The notes: generated from the letters alone by a model not told the origin. A stretch of DNA of 64,000 bases from Oleiagrimonas citrea (GCF_012395255.1 NZ_JAAZQD010000003.1:496001-560000), one strand, 5' to 3'; shown: positions 8,976-17,454, counted from the stretch's first letter. Made by a program: numbers and translations.

Positions 8976-10283
8976 ATGAAGAAACATACCCAAGTCGAAG
9001 TCGATATCACTGATCTGAGTCATGACGGACGCGGTGTCGCGCACGTCGACGGCAAGGCCATGTTCGTGCGCGGCGCACTGCCGGGCGAACGCGCCACGGT
9101 GCGCGTGACACGCAGCAAGCGTCATTTCGACGAAGCCGATGTCGAGACCCTGCATACCCGCAGTCCGGAGCGTGTCGAACCGCGCTGCGCGCACTTCGGA
9201 CAGTGCGCCGGCTGCAGCTTGCAGCATCTGGACCCTGCCGCGCAGATCGTCGCCAAGCAGCGCGTGCTGGCCGAGAATTTCGAACGCATCGGCAAGGTGG
9301 AACCCGAACGCTGGCTCGATCCGCTGCATGACGAGCCCTGGCAATACCGCCGCAAGGGGCGGCTTTCGGTCAAGCACGTGCTCAAGAAGGAGCGGGTGCT
9401 GGTCGGTTTCCGTGAGTCCAATCCGCGCTTCGTCGCCGACATCCGCCGCTGCGAAGTGCTGCATCCGGCCCTGGGACCGAAGATCGAGGCCATCGGCGAC
9501 ATGCTGTCGACGCTGCAGGCTGCCGCGCAGATCCCGCAGATCGAGTTCGCGGCCGGCGACGAGGCCGTGGCGCTGGTCATCCGTCATCTGGAACCGTTGA
9601 GCGACAGCGATCAGGAGAAGCTGATCGCGTTCGCGCGCGAGCACGGCTTCGCGATCTACCTGCAGCCCGGTGGATTGAGCAGCGTGCACCCGCTGTGGCC
9701 GGAGGCGCCGCACCTGTCGTTCACGCTGCCCGACCACAACGTGAAACTGGATTTCGAGCCGCTCGACTTCGTGCAGATCAACGGCGGCATGAACCGTCGC
9801 ATGATTGCTCTGGCCTTGGAGCTGCTGGACCCGCAGTCGACGGATCGCGTACTCGACCTGTTCTGCGGGCTGGGCAACTTTACGCTGCCGGTCGCACGCC
9901 GGGTGGCGCAGGTCGACGGCGTCGAGGGCGATACCGAACTGGTGCGCCGAGCCGGTGCCAACGCGCAGGCCAACGGTATCGACAACGCGCAGTTCCATAT
10001 GGCCAACCTGTTCGAGGATCACCGCAAGGCGGCCTGGGCGCGACAGGACTGGGACAAGCTGCTGCTCGACCCGCCGCGCGCCGGCGCCGACAAGGTGCTG
10101 GAGTTCCTGCCGGGCAAGGCCACGCATCGTGTCGTGTACGTTTCCTGTCATCCGGGTTCGCTGGCGCGCGATGCGGAGATCCTGGTGCGCAAGCACGGCT
10201 TCCGGCTCAGCGCGGCCGGCGTCATGGACATGTTCCCGCATACCGCCCACGTCGAATCCATCGCCCTGTTCGAGCGCGACTGA
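8976..10283 (+). CDS. rlmD: 23S rRNA (uracil-5-)-methyltransferase RlmD
   Basis: SAM-dependent enzyme making m5U1939 in 23S rRNA. 435 residues. An N-terminal TRAM domain (about 5-60) is followed by the iron-sulfur cysteines Cys71, Cys77 and Cys80 (CAHFGQCAGC), with a fourth in RRCEVLHP. The methyltransferase domain has LDLFCGLGNFTLP, LLLDPPRAG and the catalytic Cys of YVSCHPGSLARD (usually CNPATLARD). The TRAM domain fixes the ATG at 8976, although only a terminator T-run precedes it and no Shine-Dalgarno sequence is visible. The stop overlaps the CYTH gene start. Confidence 0.93.
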   Translation: MKKHTQVEVDITDLSHDGRGVAHVDGKAMFVRGALPGERATVRVTRSKRHFDEADVETLHTRSPERVEPRCAHFGQCAGCSLQHLDPAAQIVAKQRVLAENFERIGKVEPERWLDPLHDEPWQYRRKGRLSVKHVLKKERVLVGFRESNPRFVADIRRCEVLHPALGPKIEAIGDMLSTLQAAAQIPQIEFAAGDEAVALVIRHLEPLSDSDQEKLIAFAREHGFAIYLQPGGLSSVHPLWPEAPHLSFTLPDHNVKLDFEPLDFVQINGGMNRRMIALALELLDPQSTDRVLDLFCGLGNFTLPVARRVAQVDGVEGDTELVRRAGANAQANGIDNAQFHMANLFEDHRKAAWARQDWDKLLLDPPRAGADKVLEFLPGKATHRVVYVSCHPGSLARDAEILVRKHGFRLSAAGVMDMFPHTAHVESIALFERD

Positions 10284-10798
10284 TGGCGACCGAGATCGAG
10301 CGCAAGTTCCTGCTCGATGGCGAGGCCTGGCGGCCTCTTGCCGTGCGCAGTCAGCGCATGGAGCAGGGCTATCTGGTCGATGCCGCGGCGATGGAAGGCG
10401 GTTTTGCCCGTTGCTCGGTGCGCGTGCGCATCGCTGGCGAATCGGCCTGGCTCAACGTGAAGTCGGCGCGGCTCGGCATCGAGCGCGCGGAATACGAATA
10501 TGCGTTGCCGCTGCCGGACGCGAAAGCCATGCTCAGGGATCTGTGCCGTGGACGGGTGGCGAAGACCCGCCATTTCGTTCCGGTCGATGCGTACACCTTC
10601 GAGATCGACGAGTTCGAGGGCGAGAATCAGGGGTTGATCGTCGCTGAAGTGGAGCTGGAGCGCGTTGATGCCGAAGTGCCGCGTCCGGCCTGGCTTGGGC
10701 GTGAGGTCAGCCATCTGGCGCGCTACTACAATGTTCATCTCATCGCGCATCCGTATGCGCGCTGGTCAACGCGCGAGCGCGCGGGAGAGGAAGACTGA
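10283..10798 (+). CDS. CYTH domain protein (triphosphate tunnel enzyme family)
   Basis: 171 residues with the CYTH hallmark EIERKFL (4-10) and alternating charged beta strands (VRVRIAGESAWLNVKS, YEYALPL, FEIDEFEG, IVAEVELE) that line an eight-stranded tunnel binding a triphosphate and divalent metal. Family members include inorganic triphosphatases, thiamine triphosphatases and class IV adenylate cyclases. The substrate cannot be read from sequence; triphosphatase is the usual bacterial activity. It starts inside the rlmD stop (TGATG), and nagZ starts one base after its stop. Confidence 0.88.
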   Translation: MATEIERKFLLDGEAWRPLAVRSQRMEQGYLVDAAAMEGGFARCSVRVRIAGESAWLNVKSARLGIERAEYEYALPLPDAKAMLRDLCRGRVAKTRHFVPVDAYTFEIDEFEGENQGLIVAEVELERVDAEVPRPAWLGREVSHLARYYNVHLIAHPYARWSTRERAGEED

Positions 10799-10799
10799 G

Positions 10800-11825
10800 A
10801 TGCTGCTGATCGGAACGTCGGGAACCACGTTGACGGCGCACGAGCGCGATCAGATCCGTTCGCCGATGGTGAGCGGACTGGTGCTGTTCAAGCGTAACTT
10901 CGCCTCGCGCGAGCAGGTTGCCGCGCTGGTCGCCGAAGTGCGCGCGGTGCGGCCGGACTCCGATTTCGTCATCGCCGTCGACCAGGAAGGCGGCGTGGTA
11001 CAGCGCTTCCGTGAAGGATTCACCCGTCTCCCGGCGCTGGCCACGCTCGGCGCCATGCACGACCGGGACCCGGAACAGGCGCGCGCGCTGGCCGAGGAGC
11101 ACGCCTGGGTCATGGCCAGTGAACTGCGTGCCATTGACGTCGATATCAGCTTCGCACCGGTAGTCGATCTGGCGCGCGGCAACCGCATCATCGGCACACG
11201 CGCGCTGCACGAGAATCCGGAGGTGGTCTCGTCGCTGGCCGACGCCTACATCCGCGGCATGCACATGGCCGGCATGGCGGTGACGATCAAGCATTTTCCC
11301 GGACACGGCACGGTGCTCGAGGATACGCATATCGAGTCGGCCGTCGATCCACGTTCTCTCGACGACATCCGCGAAAGCGATCTGCTGCCGTTTGCCGAGA
11401 GCATCGCGCTCGGTGTCGAGGCAGTGATGATGGCGCACATCGTGTATCCGCAGGTCGACGCCGCGTCGGCGGGGCAGTCGAAGGTCTGGATCGGAGAGGT
11501 TCTGCGTCACGAACTCGGATTCCAGGGGCTGATCTTCAGCGACGACATCAGCATGGTCGGCGCCGGTCAGTCCGGCAGCCTCGAACAGCGCGTCAAGGCG
11601 CATGCCGAGGCGGGATGCGACCTGATCCTGGCATGCCAGCCCGACGCGGTGGATGCGGCGATACAGGCGGCGCAGACGCTGGCGCTGGAGCCGTGCTCGG
11701 CCGACCGCGTGGCCACGCTGCGCGGTGCGGCGGCGGCGACCTGGGACGATTTGACTGACAACCCGCAGCGCGATGTCTTCATTGCGCGTCTGGACGCGCT
11801 GCGCAACGAGGAGGTACAGGCGTGA
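10800..11825 (+). CDS. nagZ: Beta-N-acetylhexosaminidase NagZ
   Basis: Cytoplasmic GH3 enzyme of peptidoglycan recycling that removes GlcNAc from anhydro-muropeptides; its products can induce ampC-type beta-lactamases in some species. 341 residues. KHFPGHG (164-170), the Asp175/His177 general acid dyad in EDTHIES and the nucleophile Asp248 in FSDDISM are present. A GAGAGGAAG ribosome site lies upstream. It is the third gene of the rlmD-CYTH-nagZ-hpt run; its TGA overlaps the hpt GTG. Confidence 0.95.
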   Translation: MLLIGTSGTTLTAHERDQIRSPMVSGLVLFKRNFASREQVAALVAEVRAVRPDSDFVIAVDQEGGVVQRFREGFTRLPALATLGAMHDRDPEQARALAEEHAWVMASELRAIDVDISFAPVVDLARGNRIIGTRALHENPEVVSSLADAYIRGMHMAGMAVTIKHFPGHGTVLEDTHIESAVDPRSLDDIRESDLLPFAESIALGVEAVMMAHIVYPQVDAASAGQSKVWIGEVLRHELGFQGLIFSDDISMVGAGQSGSLEQRVKAHAEAGCDLILACQPDAVDAAIQAAQTLALEPCSADRVATLRGAAAATWDDLTDNPQRDVFIARLDALRNEEVQA

Positions 11826-12382
11826 GTGATGCATCCACGATGTCGTTCGAACAGGCGCTGGAAGCGTCGGATGTGCTGTTCGACCGCGAGACGCTGCAAC
11901 GGGCGATAGCCGAGGTCGGTGGACGTCTGGATGACGCGCTCGACGGTGAGCGGGCCGTGTTCCTCACGATCATGCAGGGTGGCCTGATCTTCGCCGCGCA
12001 ACTGGCGCTGTCGATGCGCACCGATGTCGAATTCGACTACGCGCACGCCACGCGCTACCGCGGGGCGACCCGGGGGCGCGACCTGCAGTGGCTGCGCAAG
12101 CCGGAAGCGCCGATGCAGGGACGCACCGTGCTGCTGGTCGACGACATCCTCGACGAGGGGCATACCCTGCAGGAAGTGCGCGAGGCGTGCCTGGAGATGG
12201 GTGCCAGACGCGTACTTGTCGTCACGCTCTGCACGAAGCTGCACGACCGCCGGGTACCCGGCATGCAGGCCGACTTCAATGGCGTCGACGTGCCGGACCG
12301 CTATGTATTCGGCTACGGCATGGATTATCACGAGCAAGGGCGGAATCTTCCTGAAATCCGTGCCTTGCGTACCCCTTCCTGA
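11822..12382 (+). CDS. hpt: Hypoxanthine-guanine phosphoribosyltransferase
   Basis: Converts hypoxanthine or guanine with PRPP to IMP or GMP. 186 residues; the PRPP-binding loop LLVDDILDEGHTL is at about 104-116. The flexible-loop region TRYRGATRGRDLQW and the base-binding VFGYGMDYHEQGRNLPEI are typical. It starts with GTG inside the nagZ stop (GTGA overlap). The next gene is an MTI/MTA phosphorylase. If that enzyme releases hypoxanthine, the pair forms a short salvage route to IMP. Confidence 0.9.
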   Translation: MSDASTMSFEQALEASDVLFDRETLQRAIAEVGGRLDDALDGERAVFLTIMQGGLIFAAQLALSMRTDVEFDYAHATRYRGATRGRDLQWLRKPEAPMQGRTVLLVDDILDEGHTLQEVREACLEMGARRVLVVTLCTKLHDRRVPGMQADFNGVDVPDRYVFGYGMDYHEQGRNLPEIRALRTPS

Positions 12383-12405
12383 GTTCGTCGAATTAGTTCC
12401 TCAAT

Positions 12406-13152
12406 ATGAGTACATCACGCATCGCATACGCCGTGATCGGCGGGACCGGTCTCTATCAATTGCCGGGCTTGGAGAATATCGAGCGGGTATCCGTGGATAC
12501 GCCCTACGGCAAACCATCGGGCGAGGTCGTTTGCGGTGATTTTCACGGACGCCGTTTCGCATTTCTGGCGCGTCATGGCGAGAACCATTCCGTGGCGCCG
12601 CACCGGGTCAACTATCGCGCCAACGTGCATGCGTTGCATCAGCTCGGCGCCGGGGCGGTCATCGGCGTCAATGCGGTCGGCGGCATTCGTGACGACATGG
12701 GGCCGCGGGTTCTCGTGATTCCCGACCAGATCATCGATTACACCCACGGTCGTCTGAGCAGCTTCTGCGATGTCGAAGGTGCCGAAGTGCAGCACGTGGA
12801 TTTCACCGAACCGTACACGTCGGCGTTGCGCGAGGCACTGCGCGAGGGCGCTTCGCGCGCAGGAGTGACGGTGGTTGATGGCGGCTGCTACGGCGCGACA
12901 CAGGGGCCCCGTCTGGAAACGCGCGCTGAAATTGCCCGCATGCGTCGCGACGGTTGTGACCTGGTCGGCATGACCGGCATGCCCGAGGCGGTATTGGCGC
13001 GGGAGCTCGAACTCCCCTATGCATGCCTGGCGCTCGTGGCGAACTGGGCGGCCGGTTGCGGCGATGCCGTTGAAATCAGCCTGGAAGAGATTTTCGCGCA
13101 TCTCGATGCGGCCACGGCCCACGTTCCGAAAATACTGGCTACATTGCCGTAA
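12406..13152 (+). CDS. S-methyl-5'-thioinosine/thioadenosine phosphorylase
   Basis: Purine nucleoside phosphorylase class 2 enzyme, 248 residues. Visible are the N-terminal GGTGLY (12-17), the phosphate-site RHGENHSVAPHRVNYRAN (56-73), and the base-site region MTGMPEAVLARE (189-200) followed by ANWAAG. The MTGMPE/NWAAG combination resembles Pseudomonas methylthioinosine phosphorylase (PA3004 type) rather than MTA phosphorylase, so hypoxanthine is the likelier released base. Neighbouring hpt supports this. Only 23 nt separate it from hpt, and no good ribosome site is seen before the ATG. Confidence 0.85.
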   Translation: MSTSRIAYAVIGGTGLYQLPGLENIERVSVDTPYGKPSGEVVCGDFHGRRFAFLARHGENHSVAPHRVNYRANVHALHQLGAGAVIGVNAVGGIRDDMGPRVLVIPDQIIDYTHGRLSSFCDVEGAEVQHVDFTEPYTSALREALREGASRAGVTVVDGGCYGATQGPRLETRAEIARMRRDGCDLVGMTGMPEAVLARELELPYACLALVANWAAGCGDAVEISLEEIFAHLDAATAHVPKILATLP

Positions 13153-13222
13153 ATGACCGGAATAAAATGAAAATGCCCGAACAGCGATAAAGTCGATCGG
13201 ATTTTTTGCCGAATACCTGCAT

Positions 13223-13250
13223 GTTTCCCACTTGCGCCAAGTGTGGAAAC
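13223..13250. promoter_or_regulatory. Large inverted repeat upstream of cspA
   Basis: GTTTCCCACTTG (13223-13234) pairs fully with CAAGTG plus GGAAAC on the right (13238-13250), giving twelve pairs with a single bulged T and a 3-base CGC turn. It overlaps the -35 part of the candidate cspA promoter, so a DNA operator is the first guess. A leader RNA hairpin is the alternative if transcription begins further upstream. Confidence 0.55.
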
Positions 13251-13261
13251 GTGGTGATACT
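13232..13261 (+). promoter_or_regulatory. Candidate sigma-70 promoter of cspA
   Basis: TTGCGC (13232-13237), an 18-bp spacer and GATACT (13256-13261). A transcript would have a leader of about 70 nt before the ATG at 13339. The -35 form matches the candidate serS promoter in this window. Moderate support only. Confidence 0.4.
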
Positions 13262-13338
13262 GCATAGGTGTTGCGTTCGGGGCGTGCCGGGGGGTACGTG
13301 GGACGTAGCGCTTCCGGTTCATTCGAGAGGTTCGAGCA

Positions 13339-13545
13339 ATGCGTTTTGGTACGGTGAAATGGTTCAATGACGCCAAGGGTTTCGGCTTTATCGCACCCGA
13401 GGACGGCGGGGAGGACGTATTCGTCCATTATTCGGCGATCGCGGCAGAAGGCTTCCGAAGCCTGAAGGAAGGTCAGCGAGTCAGCTTTGAAGTGGTGGAG
13501 GGTCCCAAGGGCGCGCAGGCGTCCGGAGTCACGGAAGCGGTTTGA
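13339..13545 (+). CDS. Cold-shock domain protein
   Basis: 68-residue single OB-fold nucleic-acid chaperone. It carries the RNA-binding motifs KGFGFI (RNP1) and VFVHY (RNP2) and starts [24 protein letters not shown] ribosome site precedes the ATG. The gene is monocistronic, with a promoter candidate and a large inverted repeat upstream and a strong intrinsic terminator downstream. The exact csp paralogue cannot be named. Confidence 0.95.
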   Translation: MRFGTVKWFNDAKGFGFIAPEDGGEDVFVHYSAIAAEGFRSLKEGQRVSFEVVEGPKGAQASGVTEAV

Positions 13546-13575
13546 CCGCACCGGTACAACGACACCAAATGCTTG

Positions 13576-13604
13576 AAACCCCGCGCATGGCGCGGGGTTT
13601 TTTT
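13576..13604 (+). terminator. Intrinsic terminator of the cold-shock gene
   Basis: CCCCGCGC (13579-13586) and GCGCGGGG (13590-13597) form an 8-bp stem around ATG, extended by AAA/TTT, followed by seven T. It separates this + strand gene from the convergent ABC transporter gene. Confidence 0.93.
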
Positions 13605-13635
13605 ATGCCGGAGCTTGCGCCTCGGGGGCCGTAGA

Positions 13636-15423
13636 TCAGGCGGCGAACTGCAGTCGTGCCAGTTCGGCGTATAGCCCGCCTTCGCGCAACAGGCTCTCGT
13701 GTGTGCCCTGGGCGATGATGCGCCCGCCATCCATCACCACGATGCGGTCGGCGCGTTGCACGGTCGCCAAGCGATGGGCGATGACCAGCGTGGTGCGTCC
13801 CTTTTCCAGATGCGCCAGAGCTTGCTGGATGGCCGCCTCGGACTGTGCGTCGAGCGCCGAGGTGGCTTCGTCCAGCAGCAGAATGGGCGCATCGCGGAGG
13901 ATCGCGCGGGCGATGGCCACGCGTTGGCGCTGCCCGCCGGACAGGCGCACGCCGCGCTCGCCGAGTTCGGTGTCGTAGCCGTCCTCGAGTTCGCGCAGGA
14001 AGCTGTCGGCCTCGGCGGCGATAGCCGCTTCGCGCACGGCCTCGTCGCTGGCGCCGGCGCGGCCGAAGCGGATGTTCTCGGCCGCGCTTCCGCCGAAGAT
14101 AACGGTTTCCTGCGGCACCAGCGCAAACGCGCCGCGCAGATCGGGCAGGGCCAGCGCGCGCAGATCCACGCCGTCCAGGGTGATACGACCGCGTTGCGGA
14201 TCGTAGAAACGCAGCAGCAGCGCGAATACGGTGCTCTTGCCGGCTCCGGACGGCCCGACCAGCGCAACGGTTTCGCCGGGCTGCACCTGGAGATCGAAAT
14301 CGTGCAGCGCGATGGCGTCAGGGCGGGTCGGATAGCGGAATTCGATGTCCTGCATGTGCAGCGCGCCCTGAGCGCGTGGGCTCGGTAAGGGCGTGGGGGT
14401 CGGAGGCGAACGCACTTCGGGGATTTCGTCGAAGAGTTCGCCGATGCGCTCCATGGCGCCGGAGGCGCGCATGACCTCGCCCCACACGCCGCTGACCGAA
14501 CCGACCGATCCGGCGGCGAAGATCGCATACAGCACGAACTGTCCCAGCACACCGGCGTTGAGTTCGCCGGCCAACACGTCGCGCGCGCCGGCCCACAGCA
14601 CCAGTGTGATGGCGCCGAACACCAGGGTGATGACGGCGGCAGTCAGCCCGGAACGCATGCCGATGCGCCTGCGGGCCGTGGTCAGGGCGCGCTGGATCGC
14701 ACCGCCGTAGCGTTCGCTCTCGATCTCCTCGCGCGCGTAGGCTTTCACGGCCTGGGCAGCGTTGAGGGTCTCGTTGGCAATGGCGGCGGCGTCGGCCAGA
14801 CGATCCTGGCTGTGGCGCGACAGACGTTGCACACGGCGGCCGAAAATCAGGATCGGCAACATCACCGCAGGGATCACCAGCGCGGTCAGGCCGGCCAGGC
14901 GTGGACTGGTGATGATCATGGCGACGGTTGCGCCGATCAGCATGACCACCGAACGCAGCGCAACGGAGATCACGGATCCGACCAGCGTCTGCACCAGTTC
15001 GGTGTCGGTGCCGAGGCGCGAGATCAGCTCGCCGACGCGTGATTTCTCGTAGAAACCCAGATCCAGTCGCACCAGATGGTCGTAGAGCTTGCTGCGCATG
15101 GTCGCCAGCGAGCGCTCGCTGAGCAGGGTGATGCAGTAGAAGCGCATGGCCGTCGCGATGGCGATGACCAAGGCGACGCCGAACAGCGCCATGAACGTGC
15201 GGTTGATAACCTGCGGGTCGGCTCCGTTGAAGCCGTGGTTGATCATGTGGCGCACGGCCACCGGCAGGGTCAGGTTGGAGCCGGAGGACAGGCCGAGAAA
15301 GATCAGCCATCCGACCACCAGTCGCCAATGAGGACGCATGAACGGCCACAGTCGGCGTAGCGATCCGAGATGGCCGCGTCTGGTTTTCTTCTCGTCACGA
15401 TTCGGGGAGGGAGTCGTATTCAT
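13636..15423 (-). CDS. ABC exporter, fused permease and ATPase (MsbA/BmrA-like)
   Basis: 595-residue half-transporter of the type IV exporter fold. A basic N-terminus leads to about six membrane segments (residues 35-320), then the nucleotide-binding domain: Walker A VGPSGAGKST, signature LSGGQRQRVAIARA, Walker B ILLLDEATSALD and H-loop VIAHR. It should act as a homodimer. The substrate cannot be read; lipids or hydrophobic drugs are typical. Its ATG overlaps the YigZ stop (ATGA), making it the last gene of the VWA-sigma-anti-sigma-YigZ-ABC run. A longer frame upstream lies within yigZ and was not used. Confidence 0.9.
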   Translation of the reverse strand: MNTTPSPNRDEKKTRRGHLGSLRRLWPFMRPHWRLVVGWLIFLGLSSGSNLTLPVAVRHMINHGFNGADPQVINRTFMALFGVALVIAIATAMRFYCITLLSERSLATMRSKLYDHLVRLDLGFYEKSRVGELISRLGTDTELVQTLVGSVISVALRSVVMLIGATVAMIITSPRLAGLTALVIPAVMLPILIFGRRVQRLSRHSQDRLADAAAIANETLNAAQAVKAYAREEIESERYGGAIQRALTTARRRIGMRSGLTAAVITLVFGAITLVLWAGARDVLAGELNAGVLGQFVLYAIFAAGSVGSVSGVWGEVMRASGAMERIGELFDEIPEVRSPPTPTPLPSPRAQGALHMQDIEFRYPTRPDAIALHDFDLQVQPGETVALVGPSGAGKSTVFALLLRFYDPQRGRITLDGVDLRALALPDLRGAFALVPQETVIFGGSAAENIRFGRAGASDEAVREAAIAAEADSFLRELEDGYDTELGERGVRLSGGQRQRVAIARAILRDAPILLLDEATSALDAQSEAAIQQALAHLEKGRTTLVIAHRLATVQRADRIVVMDGGRIIAQGTHESLLREGGLYAELARLQFAA

Positions 15424-16034
15424 GGGGTGTCGCGATTCCTTTCGTCGAGATGCCGTACGCGGCTCTGACCGCGGCTGAGATCGGCCAGCAATACTTGCAA
15501 TGCATCGAGATGGCGCGTCGCCACCTGTGCGGTCACGGTGACGCGTTCGGGGCCGAAGTCCTCGTGCTCGATGCCCAGATGCCAGTCTTGTACACGAGCC
15601 TTGAACAGCGGAAGTTCGGCATAGCCCAATTCGAATTCTACTTGTGTGGTGTCCACGATCGGCGTGCGCGAAGCCTGGCGCAGGCACTCGGCTGCGGTGC
15701 CGCCGTAGGCGCGGATCAGACCGCCGACGCCCAGCTTGATGCCACCGAACCAGCGTGTGACCACGGCGACCACGCCGTCCAGCTCCTGTCCTTCGATGGC
15801 TTGCAGGATCGGCTTGCCCGCACTGCCGCCCGGCTCGCCGTCGTCGCTGAAACGGTAGTCCTGGCCGATGTGGTACGCCCAGCAGTTGTGGTTGGCCGTC
15901 GCATCGGACACGCGTTCGATGAACGCGATGGCGGATGTCACGTCCGAGATGGGCGCGACCTGGGCAAGGAATCGGCTCTTGCGAATCTCGTCCTCGTGCC
16001 GATGCTCACTGGTCAAGGTGAAAGTGTCGCTCAC
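15420..16034 (-). CDS. YigZ/IMPACT family protein
   Basis: 204 residues. The N-terminal UPF0029 domain has the conserved AYHIG, FSDDGEPGGSAGKPIL and TRWFGGIKLGVGGLIRAY stretches; a ferredoxin-like C-terminal domain follows. The family is broadly conserved and linked to translation control in eukaryotes (IMPACT), but its bacterial role is unsettled. It overlaps the anti-sigma gene upstream and the ABC gene downstream by 4 nt each, so it is co-translated with them. Confidence 0.9.
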   Translation of the reverse strand: MSDTFTLTSEHRHEDEIRKSRFLAQVAPISDVTSAIAFIERVSDATANHNCWAYHIGQDYRFSDDGEPGGSAGKPILQAIEGQELDGVVAVVTRWFGGIKLGVGGLIRAYGGTAAECLRQASRTPIVDTTQVEFELGYAELPLFKARVQDWHLGIEHEDFGPERVTVTAQVATRHLDALQVLLADLSRGQSRVRHLDERNRDTP

Positions 16035-16903
16035 TGGGGTTCGGTACCGTTGGACGGGCTGGGTGCGTACGGTACAAGATCGGACGGCAGCGGCGCTCCG
16101 GGGAAGCGTTCGGTGATGGCGCGCACCAGCTGGCGGGCGCGGCTCTTGTCGTTGCGTGCGAGGGCCAGTCGGGCCTCATCGATCAGCCGTTTCGCGGCAG
16201 GAGGCGTTGTCGCTTTTTTCGGCGATGCCGTGCCGGGCAGGATCTCAGACTGCGTCCGTCCGGCGACCTGTGGCTCGGCGGAAGCCGTGGGTGCGGGTTG
16301 TGCGATCGCAGCGGCCTGCCGCGACGTTTTGTCGGCCGGAAGAACCCGCACCGGGATGACCAGCCGCTCTTCCATCGCATCGGATGCGGCCATCGTGGAC
16401 GGCGTGGGCGCGCGATCCGCAGCGTTGCTTTCACGCCCGCGTGGAACCTGGTTCGCCAAGACCTTGGCCTTGGGCGCGGCCGCTGCGGGAGGTGGAGGCG
16501 CTGCGGCCGGTGCGTGACGCTCGCCGGGCAGGATGCGAACGGCGATGACCTGACGCTTCGAATCCGCCGCGCCCGCCGCTGTCGGTGCCGCAGGTTTGGC
16601 GGCTTTCTCCTGCAAGGCGGCCGGGGCTTGCGTCCTCGTGACGGTGTCCTGGCCGTTCGAATGCATGTACCAAGTGAGTCCGGCTGCCATGACCAACGAG
16701 GCCGCGCTGCCGAATGCAACGAACAGACCGCGATAGGTCCGCCGCTGCGGCTTGGGCGCCACGGCACGACGCGCGGCATCGAGCACGCGCGCGTCCAGCG
16801 CCGCATCGGGTTCGATGGCGGGGAGTTGCCGATACAGCGAGGCCAGCTCGCGCTCTTCGCGGTCCAGCATCGGGTCGCTGTTCGGTGGCGTTGGCGTGCT
16901 CAT
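16031..16903 (-). CDS. Membrane anti-sigma-like protein with Pro/Ala-rich periplasmic part
   Basis: 290 residues. A short acidic cytoplasmic N-terminus (about 1-58, with LASLYRQLPAIEPDAALDARVL) precedes one membrane segment (about 60-80). A long Pro/Ala-rich stretch follows, then a helical C-terminus (LIDEARLALARNDKSRARQLVRAITERFP). The repeat unit VIAVRILPGER / VIPVRVLPADK occurs twice in the periplasmic part. No zinc anti-sigma HxxxCxxC motif is present. The anti-sigma call rests on its overlap with the ECF sigma stop and on this layout; direct homology is only suspected. Confidence 0.7.
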   Translation of the reverse strand: MSTPTPPNSDPMLDREERELASLYRQLPAIEPDAALDARVLDAARRAVAPKPQRRTYRGLFVAFGSAASLVMAAGLTWYMHSNGQDTVTRTQAPAALQEKAAKPAAPTAAGAADSKRQVIAVRILPGERHAPAAAPPPPAAAAPKAKVLANQVPRGRESNAADRAPTPSTMAASDAMEERLVIPVRVLPADKTSRQAAAIAQPAPTASAEPQVAGRTQSEILPGTASPKKATTPPAAKRLIDEARLALARNDKSRARQLVRAITERFPGAPLPSDLVPYAPSPSNGTEPQ

Positions 16904-17454
16904 GGTGTGACCAGTTCGCGAATGCGTTTGAGGGCATAGCGAAGGCGCGATTTTGCAGTTTCGCGCCCACAGCCCGTTATGGTGGCAATTTCCTCCAGAC
17001 CAAGTCCCTTTTCCATGCGCAGCAGGAAAACCGTGCGCTGTTCGTCGGGCAGGTGTTCCAGCGCGCGTTGCAGGCGACGCCGCTGTTCGAAGGTGGACAG
17101 CGCCTGTTCCGGCTGTTCGCCCTCGTCCGCGACCTGCATCCGCAGAATCCGTTCGTTCTCCTCGCCGGAGGCCTGCGGCCGCTTGCGGCGGTAGCTGTCG
17201 ATGACCAGGTTGTGCGCGATCTGGTAAAGCCAGGTCCGGAACTGCGCTTTGGGCCGGTAGCGCTCGCGTGAGGCGATGACTCGACTCCAGGTTTCCTGGA
17301 ACAGTTCATCGGCCGTATGCCGCGTGTCGACGCGGTACAGGATGAAGCGATACAACCCGCCGCGATGACGTTCGTAGAGGATTCGGAATGCCTCTGCATC
17401 GCCCGCGACATAGGCTTGCATCAGTGCGTGGTCATTGTCGCGGCGTTCGTCCAT
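16900..17454 (-). CDS. ECF-type RNA polymerase sigma factor
   Basis: 184 residues. Region 2 contains FRILYERHRGGLYRFILYRV and the DELFQETWSRVI core-binding segment, and FRTWLYQIAHNLVIDSYRR completes sigma2. Region 4 (about 120-182) has LPDEQRTVFLLRMEKGLGLEEIATITGCGRETAKSRLRYALKRIREL, a helix-turn-helix for the -35 element. I chose the ATG at 17454; the longer open frame upstream runs into the VWA gene. It follows the VWA lipoprotein gene by 43 nt and overlaps the anti-sigma gene by 4 nt. Confidence 0.92.
   Translation of the reverse strand: MDERRDNDHALMQAYVAGDAEAFRILYERHRGGLYRFILYRVDTRHTADELFQETWSRVIASRERYRPKAQFRTWLYQIAHNLVIDSYRRKRPQASGEENERILRMQVADEGEQPEQALSTFEQRRRLQRALEHLPDEQRTVFLLRMEKGLGLEEIATITGCGRETAKSRLRYALKRIRELVTP

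Noticed and set aside
13201-13207. T-run after the phosphorylase gene as a terminator
   Set aside because: No stable stem directly before it.
13636-15423. Calling the ABC exporter msbA
   Set aside because: Domain order is the same, but there is no lpxK neighbour and many exporters share these motifs.
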